Position numbers and translations under genes: made by a program | DNA from: Colias croceus | Lineage: Eukaryota; Arthropoda; Insecta; Lepidoptera; Pieridae | Direction: 5' to 3' | NCBI RefSeq assembly: GCF_905220415.1 | Contig: NC_059551.1 | Location: 1,250,001 to 1,314,000 of the forward strand | Length of the DNA: 64,000 nucleotides | Shown: piece after piece, positions 23,701 to 34,611 of the stretch | Layout: every line of letters starts with the position of its first letter | Numbering within the stretch: position 1 is the stretch's first letter | Notes under the pieces: model-generated | What the model was told of the DNA's origin: nothing | The model's database searches: none | Seen by the model: the letters and a program-made list of their open reading frames with translations, nothing else

Positions 23701-25393
23701 TAGGTATGCACGTAATAATTGAGTAGTCGTAAGTGCTTATAGATCTTGAAACTAGATTCTGTTTTCGTGAAAACGCCTCTGAATATAATAATCATTTATA
23801 AGGTGATTTGATATATCCTAAAATACTTGATGATACATAACATTATCCCACCAATCTCTTTTATAAAATTCTCAAATACAAACCGATTTATAAACATGTG
23901 ACCAGAATCAATTTGACAAAACGCATAAAATTCTATGATACCGATTAACGTGGTATGGTTGGTAATGACAATTTCAAGGGTTCTGATAAGATCGGGTCTA
24001 TCCCGACGACCGCAAGGTCTCCAGGGTGACCGAAGGGAACCGATTTATTTCTATTACCTATCTACGTATGGTATATTTTACACAAATAAATAGTGTAGGT
24101 ACAATTTGGAAATATAGAAAATGAAGGATGAATATGAAAATTGGATCGTGAAAAGTGTTTGCAATGTTATTGTAACAGTATAGTTAAAAAAAAATAAACA
24201 CCTAAAAAAGAATATTCGTTGCATACAACAAAACCATAAAATAAAGGTAATCTGTCCATTCTATAACATTTTGGTTATAAACAGCTGATGTTTCGATTTT
24301 ATTACGCGTGTGTGAAAATTTGGAGTAACAATAATTTATTCCATGATGTAAAATTTGTACGGAATACCTAGAAATTATTTAACTTATGTTGTACAGTCCA
24401 GTCCAGTTCGATTAGAAAGGCAAATACATGTGCGGATATATTGTAGATCTACTTCCTTTTATTTTAATTTACTTAATCATTCCTAAAGCGTCATTTCTTT
24501 TAACTATAGTTCTTTAAGTACAATCGAAAAGACTTCCAAGTCAGAAAGATCCGTTTAATCCCCTTGAAAGTGAGTCATTTGTAGTTTTAACAACGCTTCC
24601 AAATCGTAAAATGGATACTACGTCCTTTATGATACAGGGAACCTTTCGGCAATTCGATTATTTTATCAATCGGTCGGTCAACCTCGATATTATTTAGGTT
24701 TACGGGTCGAGAGAGGTAGTGTAAAGAACTGACCCTCTTTGGGCGCCATGTTTATAAATATTTAATGTGTTCGGGGTATAAAATGCGTATCGATTGGGGA
24801 AACGGATTAAATAATACACGTTCCTTCTCTGGTGATATATCGGTCTTTACCTTTGTTTTTACTCTTTGCTTTGGCTGTGAACGTTTTTAATTTGATAGAA
24901 ACGTGCAGTTTCATAATTGAGTTTTCATTGCATTTCTCGTGTGATAATTGAATTATAGTTATGATGGAAGATCGTAGAGTTGCCAACTTAAATAATAAAA
25001 GCGTTAAAAGAAGCACACAAATATGTTTTATTTATTAGATACAGCTTTGTGTACCTACGCATAAATCTGCTATACACGTAAAACATTGAAGCTTTATTAT
25101 TAAATACCTACTAATCTATTATTTTGTAACCTAAGATATTAATAGTACCAAAATTTGAAAGCAAAGTCCACGAATCATTAGTTTGCTCGTTCTTTGGGAA
25201 AGGTCCGCAATTATCAGCGTTATATTATCTATAATTATTATAAAAAAAGAATTTAAACATATTTTAGCTTTATTCATAACTCTTGTTAAGTTTATTACGT
25301 AAAATCTCACTGGCTTTTGATCTAACATCGATTGTATTTTAAGTACTTTAAACATATTGTACAGTCATTAAAGTGTTTGTTTATTTGTTTCAG
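23701..25393. other. no gene recognised; sequence upstream of UTR exon
   Basis: AT-rich. TATA-like GGGTATAAAATGCG at about 24775-24788, 0.6 kb upstream of the exon at 25394, could be a promoter element, but that exon has an acceptor site, so its own start need not be here. Two short - strand frames (24807-25016, 25131-25355) are unrecognised. Confidence 0.4.
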
Positions 25394-25458
25394 GTCTCGC
25401 ATGCACCCAGAAAGCTAGCGGCTGCTCAACACCAGGGTCTAGAACCCTTAACATAAAC
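25394..25458 (+). other. probable 5' UTR exon of the Ig/FN3/DB gene
   Basis: A pyrimidine-rich tract ending in TTTGTTTCAG precedes it and a strong donor (GTAAGT) follows, so it behaves as an internal exon of 65 nt. It contains a 6-codon upstream ORF, ATG CAC CCA GAA AGC TAG (25401-25418), out of frame with the main start. A different frame is open through the whole exon and runs in frame into the ATG at 40137, so an N-terminal extension from a still earlier exon cannot be excluded. The hydrophobic signal peptide starting exactly at 40137 makes a UTR role more likely. Assignment to this gene rests on order, strand and splice signals only; no transcript is available. Confidence 0.5.
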
Positions 25459-25976
25459 GTAAGTTATTTTCAACTATACTAATAATAAATACAGTAAAAC
25501 ATTTATTTATTCATATTATTTATTTATCAATATCTCTATCGACCGCGACGGCGCAAATAGCTAAACCACGAAGAAATGCTTTTGACTCCTTATAATGTAA
25601 AAAACACCGAAATTATGTATTAATAATTTAACAGTTTTGTATGTTACTTAAACGAAAAATATAAAGATAAAAAGACGCGGTGGTTTTATAGCATCAATAT
25701 ACATAATTTTAAAGCACGGTGAATAAATTTCTTACCATTTTTCTGGCGCGAAACTGTCCACTTAGTGAGATAACAAAAGTGCTATGAAATTGTAAGACTA
25801 ACCAATTGTATACGAAAAAGTTCAACTAGTTCTTCACAGAAATCAGATATGAAACTAGTATTAAATACTTACCTTATTGTAAAAAATGTGGTTTTGCGTA
25901 TTATTAGTAAAAATATAAGAAAATTACGTGATTTTACAATTTGGTGTAAAACTCAGTATAACTTAAATTCGTTTAA

Positions 25977-26149
25977 GGGCCGATTTTTCAATGCTCGGAT
26001 AAAACTTATCCGTCCAATAAAGTATTACACGATAATATTAAAATGTCACGTAAACTGTCAAATACGGACAATTAGAATACATTTTTAAAATGGTAGTTTT
26101 ATACATTATTGGACGAATAAGTTTTATCCAAGCATTGAAAAATCGGCCC
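25977..26149. mobile_element. MITE with long imperfect TIRs, copy 1
   Basis: GGGCCGATTTTTCAATGC at one end and GCATTGAAAAATCGGCCC at the other, with pairing continuing through GGATAAAACTTAT, flanked by TAA on both sides. The trinucleotide duplication is like PIF/Harbinger MITEs (inference). A second copy is at 39139-39316. Confidence 0.75.
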
Positions 26150-26152
26150 TAA

Positions 26153-26889
26153 ATTAAATACAACAACTAAAAATACATTAACAAACATTGGTACAATACC
26201 TTTCGGGAAAAATACCACAATACCCCAAAATAGACACTATAATGAAATCAACATCAAAATAAAAAACAATAGCGTTCGCCACTAAATTGAATTACTATCT
26301 ATTCTCCTTGAATACGTATCCCCGGTTCCCATTGGACATAATATATCACAGCCCTAGCCTGAATTATTTATATTGCGATAGGAATAAATCTAGTCACTTA
26401 TCTGGTTCGGACTTCATGACGTGCTATTTGTATCCTTCGTCGTGTGGTTATGTGATATCTTGTTATATTTATTAAATTGGCGAATGAATGGGTAGCACAA
26501 CTGTATCTATGTGTGCGTGTGTGTGTAAGGTGTTTTATTGATATATATTATATAGTACGATGTGTGTGTGTGTGAGGTGCTTCGTTATAAGGGGTATAAG
26601 GCAGAATTTTTAAATACCCCTTTCAGTCATTGATTCCGATTTGGATATTTCTGTTATAGCGTTAAATGTATTGTCAGACTGACTTTTTTAGTCTCTAGGA
26701 AATCGCACCTTGGAGCTTTCGTGGAAATATCATATTATAAAAAGTCTGATTAACATGAAAGCGTGTTCAAGTAACAAAATGATGAACAATAATGATTGTT
26801 ATGATAAATGTATTCATTTATAAATTTCCAAGCAATAGATAAAATAGGCAAAAATAGGAGTAACAATGGTATTAAATATATAGACCGGG
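26153..26889. other. no gene recognised; GT-repeats
   Basis: Two GTGTGTGTG runs (about 26510-26530 and 26563-26575), each followed by AGGTG, look like a local duplication. Remaining sequence is AT-rich with no supported gene. Confidence 0.5.
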
Positions 26890-27110
26890 AGATATTGACA
26901 CAAAATTTCGAGTCATTTGTAACAGGATGGCGGTTCTACAGGGGTACGCAATGACAAAATAAAATGATGGTGTGAACGCTGGTACCAGCGGCTAAGTCGC
27001 GTGGGCGTTAGTCGAACTCGTCGGAAAGCGAATAGCTATCGCAGGTTTCGAACCCGCGTCTTTTCGTCGTACAGTGCCGATACACCGCTCGGCCACCAAT
27101 GACGTCAGCA
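26890..27110 (-). mobile_element. tRNA-derived SINE, inverted
   Basis: On the - strand: A box TGGCCGAGCGGTG (27095-27083), B box GGTTCGAAACC (27054-27044), then a non-tRNA body running to about 26890. No poly-A tail was resolved, so the left border is approximate. Confidence 0.65.
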
Positions 27111-27395
27111 ATCGAATTCCTTAATCTCTCGGTCATGCCTCTCGTGTCATGATTGATTTTTCTATAATTTACAATAATTTTCAAACAAATTTTCAAAGCT
27201 TTTTCAATGCTATCAAACTACTTATTAAAGTACTGCCCCAAAACCCCTCTGTATAAGTTGACATCGGTCTCTAATAGAGATACACGATTCTTCAATTAAT
27301 ATCTATTATTTACGGGCAATTTGGGTATGCAACCTTTAAAACTGAAATAAATCATTAATCACTTAGGAAACGACATATTAGCTTGAATTTGGTCA

Positions 27396-27597
27396 TCTGT
27401 ACTTAATAATATTATACAGCTGAAGAGATTGTTTGTTTGTTTGTACGCGCTAATCTCAGGAACAACTGGTCCGATTTGAAAAAAAATTTCGGTGTTAGAT
27501 AGCCCATTTATCGAGGAAGGCTATAATAGGCTATATATCATCACGCTCAGATCAACAGGAGTGGAGCACTGTAGGTAAAACCGCGGGGCACAGCTAG
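27396..27597 (+). mobile_element. Helitron-like element, GTTT subfamily
   Basis: TCTGTACTTAATAATATTAT start, (GTTT)n, TGGTCCGATTTGAAAAAA, GATAGCCCATTTATCGAGG, CGGGGCACAGCTAG followed by T. Confidence 0.78.
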
Positions 27598-27705
27598 TAT
27601 TATATAATAATAACCATCAGAGAAAATACAATAACCATCCATAACGAATAGTAATAAAATGTAAACGAAATGAATAATGCTTATTGCAATCAAAATTTAA
27701 TCGTA

Positions 27706-27828
27706 TCTATACATACATATAATAAATCTGTAGAAGGGTCAATTCTGTACATTGAAAATATTGAAAAAATAACTAGCAGGGGGTGTTACTGGATCGATAC
27801 CAAACCCAAATATGTGATTAAAAAAATT

Positions 27829-27861
<33 letters not shown>

Positions 27862-28186
27862 ATGTGAAGACATCACGTGAAAACTACCGGTTCGATTTCG
27901 ATGAAACTTGGTATAATTATACCTTATTATCCTGGGCGTAAAATAGGATACTTTTTATCCTGGAAAAATACGTAGAAAAAAAATTAATCTCAATTTTTCA
28001 GTTATCCATAGACGTTGTTCTGTAGTAGGTACCGCGAACACACGTTGCGTATTATTATAGACCTAGCCGTATTTGGGTCCAATAGATATTTATAAGATGT
28101 CATTGTCCGAGTTACTCAAAATGGAGAAATAAACCATCCACGCAAAGACCGACATCCGCGCGGACGGAGTCGCGGGCGGAAGCTAG
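27706..28186 (+). mobile_element. Helitron-like element with extra internal segment
   Basis: Aligns with 10686-10989 at both ends (TCTATACATA...CAGGGGGTGTTACTGG; CGCGGGCGGAAGCTAG then T) and has a longer CTGT run. It carries about 150 extra bases (roughly 27999-28155) before the CCGCGCGG terminal region. The 65-codon frame over it is repeat-derived. Confidence 0.78.
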
Positions 28187-28461
28187 TTCTAAATAAAGTT
28201 CTGCACACAAAAATAAATACAAAGGACTTACATAATATGAACAAAATTATGTAACCCCGAAGCAATTTGCATCCGTAGAATTTTCTAGCTCTTTTATTTG
28301 GACCTTAATTGGTGGACTGACTAGGGATTGTTTTTGTGAATAATGTGGAAGAGAATATATTATCAAAGTTGTGCTAGTTTACAAGGTTTGATTTTGAAGT
28401 TATGAAAAAATGTTAAGAGACCAAATTTCTGTCCCATCGGTTATTATAACATTATAATATA

Positions 28462-28640
28462 CTAGCTTCCGCGTGCGGCTTCAGTCGCTTTGTAGAAAAC
28501 TTTTATTGAAACCTAGAGAACCACTCTATCTATGCAAAAAATCTCATCATAATTAATTGCGTAGTTTTAAAGATTGAGAGCATACACAGGGACGGACAGA
28601 CAGCAACAGCGACTTTTTTATACTATGTAGTATAACTAAG
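28462..28640 (-). mobile_element. Helitron-like element, inverted and diverged
   Basis: CTAGCTTCCGCGTGCGGCTT at the left, CATACACAGGGACGGACAGA and GCAACAGCGACTTTTTTATA to the right; same subfamily as 49845-50028 reversed. Base before CTAG is A. Confidence 0.6.
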
Positions 28641-29149
28641 TTGTGTATGTATCAATACTAAGAGATACAGTGTTTGAAAGACAATTTTTATCCACTATAC
28701 TGCATAAGGTTAGCTATCAAATTCTGCGAAGTATAATCGTTCGTATAAATAAATGTGGTTAACAAATAATCGATTGGATACAGCTGTTAGCGAAACTAAC
28801 GTCCGTCAACGAGACGATTAACAAAGTGTGATTAGTTGTGTTCGTGGATTGGACGAAGGTTATGCAATTTGTAACAATTGCAATGTGTTGATATTGGATA
28901 AAATAAATGTATATGTAAATTGTAAATTTTTTGTGTTGTATAAATAATGTCTACAAACATAATTATTAATTGTTGAATTTGCTTGTTGGATCGGAACTAC
29001 AAAGATGTACCACCGTTTTTTCTACGTTTATGTTATTGAAACCTCTATTATTTAGATATTGACTAAATTTACTGTTTCATTGTTGCTTCATTGTGGTTCG
29101 ATAATTTATCGTTTCAATGCTATGTAGGTTATTGCTATGTATATAAAAA
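28641..29149. other. no gene recognised
   Basis: AT-rich spacer. I see no open frame or repeat of note. Confidence 0.5.
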
Positions 29150-31531
29150 GGTTTAAAGACATTTATTCCCATTAAGACATAAAGTCACTTACATGAGAAA
29201 CTTAAATTTTAAACATAGGTATTTATAAAAAATATCATTCGTTAGATAAAAATTTAGAGTAAGTTACATACTATAAACATAAGTTTAGGTTAGGTACTCA
29301 TTCATTGCATTCAAAGTTTGAGCGTGTGGTCTTCCAGGATGTGTTTCGCTAATTGTTTTTTGAATACAATGAATGAGTTTACACTTTTTAATTTGCTTGG
29401 CAATCCGTTATAGAAACGTGCTCCCTCGTATGTTGCCGTTCGCCTTCCATAATTCGTTCGGATCTTCGGGAGGGCAAGATAGCTAGCTCGTCTATTAGGA
29501 TAGTGGCGATTTGATGTTGAGAATATTATATTTGTATTTATGTTTTTATGTAGCGCTTTGTGGATGAACATACACGTATTATAAAAGTATAATTGTTTTA
29601 AATTCATTATTTTAGTATCGTCGTAGATTTTATTTGTAGAAGTTAAAAAAGGATATTTAAAAATGGTTTTAATAATTTTATTTTGTAAAATTTGTAGTGG
29701 CGCTAATTTATTTTTGTAAGCGCTACCCCATACTTCTATTAAATACATTAGGTGAGGTTTGACTAACGTGTTGTAAATGGTGTGGCGTAATTTATGAGGA
29801 ATGCAAGAAGTGATATTACGCAGAGATCTAAGAAGTGCTGATAATTTATTTTTTAGGTGGTCGATGTGATAATTCCATTTTAGAGAGCTGTCGATTCGCA
29901 AACCTAGGTATTTCTCGTGGGTTTTATGTTCTAATACAACACCATTAATTTTAAGTGGAGCGTGTGGTGGAATAATTTTGTTCTGAGCTTTGAATTTAAT
30001 ATAACACGTTTTAGATATATTTATTGTTAGTAGATTGTATTGAAACCATTTATTTAATTTATTTAAATCATTTTGTGCTTGCTTTATCATGTCATGTATA
30101 GAGGGACCAAAATAAAACAGACAGGTGTCATCAGCATAAAGTGTTAGATGACCATTTAGTTTTAAATCTTGTTAATTATTAATATAAATTAAAAAAAGCA
30201 ATGGGCCTAGAATCGAACCTTGTGGTATGCCACACGTAATTGGTAAGGGAATGCTATTGTAGTTATCTATTTTAACGATTTGTGATCGATTTTTTAAATA
30301 TGATTTCAGCATGTCTAGTGCTTTACCAGTAATGTTAATGGATGCTAATTTCTTTATTAAAAGTTCGTGAGAAACGGTATCGAAGGCCTTTTGTAGGTCA
30401 ATAAATACTCCCAAAACTAAATTTTTTGCGTCAATGTTCTGTTTTATTTTAGTAGTCAGGTCTATAGTCGCTGACAGAGTGTTACTTTTTGGCTTAAAAC
30501 CGTATTGACGCACTGAAATAAAATTAAATGAGTCTAAATATTTTTCTAATCTCGTGTGTAAAATTTTCTCTAATATTTTTGACAACACTGGCAACACCGA
30601 AATTGGCCTATAGTTACCAGGTTCAAATTTTGAACCACTCTTATAGATAGGAGTTACCTTCGCTATTTTCAACGAATCCGGAAAACGTCCTTGACTTATA
30701 GCTTGGTTGAAACAATCGCTTAAGGTATGATTTAATTTTTCTTTAATGCATTTAATTGCTTTTGTGGTAATACCATCAAGACCTGTACTACAGTTTGAAT
30801 TAAGGTTATTTATAATTTTTAAAATTTCATTAGGTGTACAGGGATCAAAAGTGGATAATTCGTACTTTTTTGATGGTGATTTAGGTAAGGTTGAGGAAGA
30901 GTTGGTTTGATATTGTAGGGGTATTAAATTTGCTAGACGAGATCCTATTGTAGAAAAATATTGATTAAATATCTGGCATATTTCATTTGGCTCGGTAATA
31001 TATTCAGAATTTATAAGTAATTTAGTAGGTAAAGTACATTTTACAGTTTTGTTATTAGCTAATTTATTTACTAAATTCCATAATTTCTTGGGTTTTTTTA
31101 TATTCCTTGTAAATTCTTTGTAATAGTAAGAATCTTTTGTGTCTTGAATAAATTTTTTTACCTTTATTTTTTGAGTGTTAAATTTTATTTGAAGGTTTTT
31201 ATTTTTAGGGTTGTTTTTTAGTTGAGACCATAATAAATTTCTTTCGTTAATTTCTGTTAAAATTGCTTTGTTTATCCAGTCTTTTCGGGGCAGATTTAGA
31301 AATTTAGTTTTAGTAATCTTACTTTTATCTATAATAGATTTAATTTTATTTTCTAATATTGTATAATCTTTGTTTATTTCAGTATCAACTATGGAGTCAG
31401 ACAGGGATGATAATCTTTCGTAATTAATTGCTTTATATTGAGTTTTAACACTTTTTGGGGGTAAATATTTTTTTAATTCTACGTATATGTGCTTATGGTC
31501 GGAATATTGTAAAATGTGCTTTGCGATTTCT
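29150..31531 (-). mobile_element. 5'-truncated LINE
   Basis: On the - strand: end of the endonuclease, linker, RT, C-terminal tail, then a 3' UTR of about 160 bases ending near AATAAATGTCTTTAAACC. A different family from the LINEs at 14.8 and 34.6 kb. Truncated at about 31531. Confidence 0.88.
29308..31531 (-). pseudogene. LINE ORF2 remnant with one nonsense codon
   Basis: Reading from 31531: the SDH of the endonuclease C-terminus (YSDHKHIYVEL), a Lys-rich linker, then RT motifs TGLDGITTKAIK, KVTPIYKSGS, NYRPISVLPVLSK, RQYGFKPKS, catalytic Asp in FIDLQKAFDTVSHELL, CGIPQGSILGPLLF, a TAA stop at 30174-30172, then in the same frame YADDTCLFY with both catalytic Asp, KYLGLRID and the tail WNYHID... 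to a stop near 29311. The two open segments (30672-30172 and 30090-29311) are one frame, so the TAA is the only clear lesion I see in the RT part, besides the 5' truncation. Confidence 0.85.
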
Positions 31532-33289
31532 TATTCTGTAGGTAACTCGAATAACTATAAACAACTTTTTAATTTTTATAATTACCGCTGTACACAAAAT
31601 AATTCATAATTTAGATTTTCACAAATAATAAATTTTATCGTCTGTCTAAATCTTGGCTTGCAGCTCACAATATTCTGAAACCCACAACAATATTCTATGA
31701 ATACGTACTTGATGCTGCAGGAACTAGTATTTAATAAAGGAATATATTGAATAGACTATCAAGTGCATCAAACAAAGGTCTGTCTATACCAAGAGATAGT
31801 GCAAGATTAATTGAAACCGAATTCGCCTAGAGCACGCTTGTATCGACTATAGTTTGATGCATAACCTAAATAGTTAGTCTTCAAATAATTTCTGTAGTTT
31901 CAAACAAATATTTAGTACAACAAAAGGTGTCGAAGTTCACAGAAGCTTTGGTTTTGAATTTCAATTGAAGGTAATGGTTTGTCAGTTGCGTATATTTAGT
32001 GAGCTGTAGGCATCTATTCATTTGAAAGTCTGTAAAAAAACAGATAAATCCTAAATTATCAGGTTTTTGACACAACAAGGAAAGGAGCATAGGCACCGGA
32101 TGCTTAATTGGTCACCTATAAATAATATAAAAAAAAATCATCTCCGCATCGCATAACTAGTTCGTCTTAAAATAGATTCAGTAGTTCTTACGAAATCTTT
32201 ATAAAGAAAGTTAACAATACAAACGAACAGGATAAGCGAATGAACTTAGCTTCATTCATATTCTGTCTGTTTTGTGCATAATTAAAACAACAGGAACCAA
32301 CGCAGTCTACCAAATGACATGAATAAATGAGTGTTAAAAAATTTCCAGCATATTTCTTGTTAGAATGAGCCGGAAAAAGGTTGCGTAGAATTTTTCATTT
32401 GGTCTCATTTTGACGTTTTTTGTTAATAAATTGTGTAGTTGTTAAGCCTTTGATAAATTGGTTTAAAGTTTCGCTCGTTATACTAGATTTAGTGTATTTT
32501 TTATTGCTCCATCTCCTTTTTAGTGCTTTAAGTGTTATCGTTTTACAGAGCTCCCTGTAAACTTAAAAGTTATTTCGTCTTTCCTTATTTTAATTAAATA
32601 ATGTCGATCATACAGGATGCATGAATTTGTACAGAAAGCTAATAAATAATGTTCCGAAAGACAAATATAACGTCTTAGTATAGGCCATACTAGCGGGACT
32701 ATCACGAGATTTCACTAAACATTGCTCTTGTTTTATCCTAGACCTCGATAATTCTTTAATTTTTTCATAGCTTCCAAAATACAGACATACCAGACTATTA
32801 ATTATTCATGAATATACAACATTGTAATCAAAATTCGTCGAAAATGGGTCTGGGAAGCCGAAATGTGCCTGAATCCTTTGCCTTGTGTTTAAATTTAGCT
32901 TTACAAATTAGGTACACTAGGGCTGGCTTAACATTTTTAATTACATAGTTACATATTTAGATGCTTTTGGTCTTTGTACCTTTTTATTTACTTAAATCAA
33001 AATGTTAAAGTTTAGGGCTGAATATTCGCGAAATGGAGAAATATTTTAGAAGTCAGGTAAAATATTTGAAATTGTTTGAATGATGAATTTTAAATTTATT
33101 CGATTCTGAAATTGTAAGTTTTGTTCTTGGTTGTAAAAGGTTATTTATTCCTTTTCTACTAGGCCAGGTATATATTTTACTTTTATATGTTTTTTATCTA
33201 AAATTGAAGAAAACAGTCAATAAATTAGTATTAAGTATGCATATATAAGTGTATGTAAGTATTTATTATTTATGTAGTTGTGTACTTCT
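31532..33289. other. no gene recognised
   Basis: AT-rich. A 71-codon - frame (31881-32096) has no recognisable content. Nothing else supported. Confidence 0.5.
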
Positions 33290-33448
33290 GACCTACCTCC
33301 TCCTTTATTACTTCACACATTGGGTTGCCTAGAAGAGATCACTCTTTAGTGATAAGGCCGCCCTCTGTGCTAGTTTAGCTATAAGTTTTAGTTTTATGTA
33401 ATTTGTATAACTAGCATAGTAAAGTGTTATAAATAAATAAATAAAATA
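33290..33448 (+). mobile_element. 3' tail of a LINE (RTE-like)
   Basis: GGGTTGCCTAGAAGAGATCA then CTCTTTAGTGATAAGGCCGC and a final TAAATAAATAAATAAAATAA. This block-plus-tail is, from recollection, a common lepidopteran RTE-type 3' end. No coding sequence remains. Confidence 0.55.
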
Positions 33449-34611
33449 AATATAAAACCATAGGTACCAGTTACTGTTATCAATAACATTACATACAGTT
33501 TACTAGTATTTCTATTCCCTTAAAAAGATAATGTAAACTGTTTAGCATGCCATAAACGTATATATTAAAACACGTACATAACGTACGATCTGCCAACTAA
33601 ATTACTTCAAAACGTGCAAAGGAAAACCATGATAAAATGCACCTGTATACCTTAGTAGTTACACTAAAATACTAGGCTATCGGAATGGATCGTGACCTAA
33701 ACACAGGTCTCTTAGATAGATTGGTACACGCATCCTTTGAATCGACGATGAACGATTTTTTCAATAGTATATTACATTGTTGTAATAGACAAATATTATA
33801 ATCTGTATTTTGGTTATTGTATAGTCTGTATGGTACCACAGTTAACTGCAATTGTCTTTGCCCTCCTCCTGTCTCTGCGGTTCGTGGTGTAATGTCGTGT
33901 GCGCACAATGTAGTTTGTAATAAAGTATTATAAAAATAAAGTTAATTTATCAGCATCCACAAGTTGTGTTTCAATATACAATTATTTCAACATACATAAA
34001 GTATAAAGTTATTCATAGAAAAACCAATAATTCTAACTGTTATCAATGCAAAACTATATGAAAAACGATCGGGATTTAGATTTAAATTGGCACAGTTTTA
34101 ACCAATAAACTTCGCTCAATTCAAACGCAAAATAGTTAACAAATAAAAGTCAGTTATTGAAATAGATTAAATAACATAATTTTCCTCTCCAGGTAACAAA
34201 ATACTAACATTTTCATTTCGTTTTTGCAAAGAAACGTCTGGGAATATGAAAACAATTTTACACTCAAATAAAAAGGAACATTACACGGTGATATTAATCA
34301 GAATGAGATAAAGCGATGATGTATTTGAATTTCTTAAGAATTATTTTTTTCAGCGACAATGTTCTTTTGTAAACAATAGGAAGCTTTTGTTTTTTCTCCC
34401 ATTTTACAGAGGCTCAAGATGTTTCGGTAATGAGATTAGCCCTTAGCTAAAAACGTGTGATAATAATTAACGTTTGTTTTGTTTGTAAAGTTAATTAAAT
34501 AGGTGTTAATTAATTTTAAGCACCTCTATAATTAATGGAATTTCATGTACATGTGACTGGAACGTGTACTAATTAACGTTTCAAAACTAGTTGATAAAGG
34601 AGTAGTAGTTC
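33449..34611. other. no gene recognised
   Basis: AT-rich; the 78-codon - frame at 33672-33908 is unrecognised. The last bases, GGAGTAGTAGTTC (34599-34611), resemble GGAGTTGTTC at 37051-37060 and may be an eroded target duplication of the LINE. Confidence 0.45.

Noticed and set aside
27839..27862. CTGT microsatellite as an independent repeat
   Set aside because: It is an internal part of the Helitron-like element at 27706-28186; shorter CTGT runs occur at the same place in its relatives.
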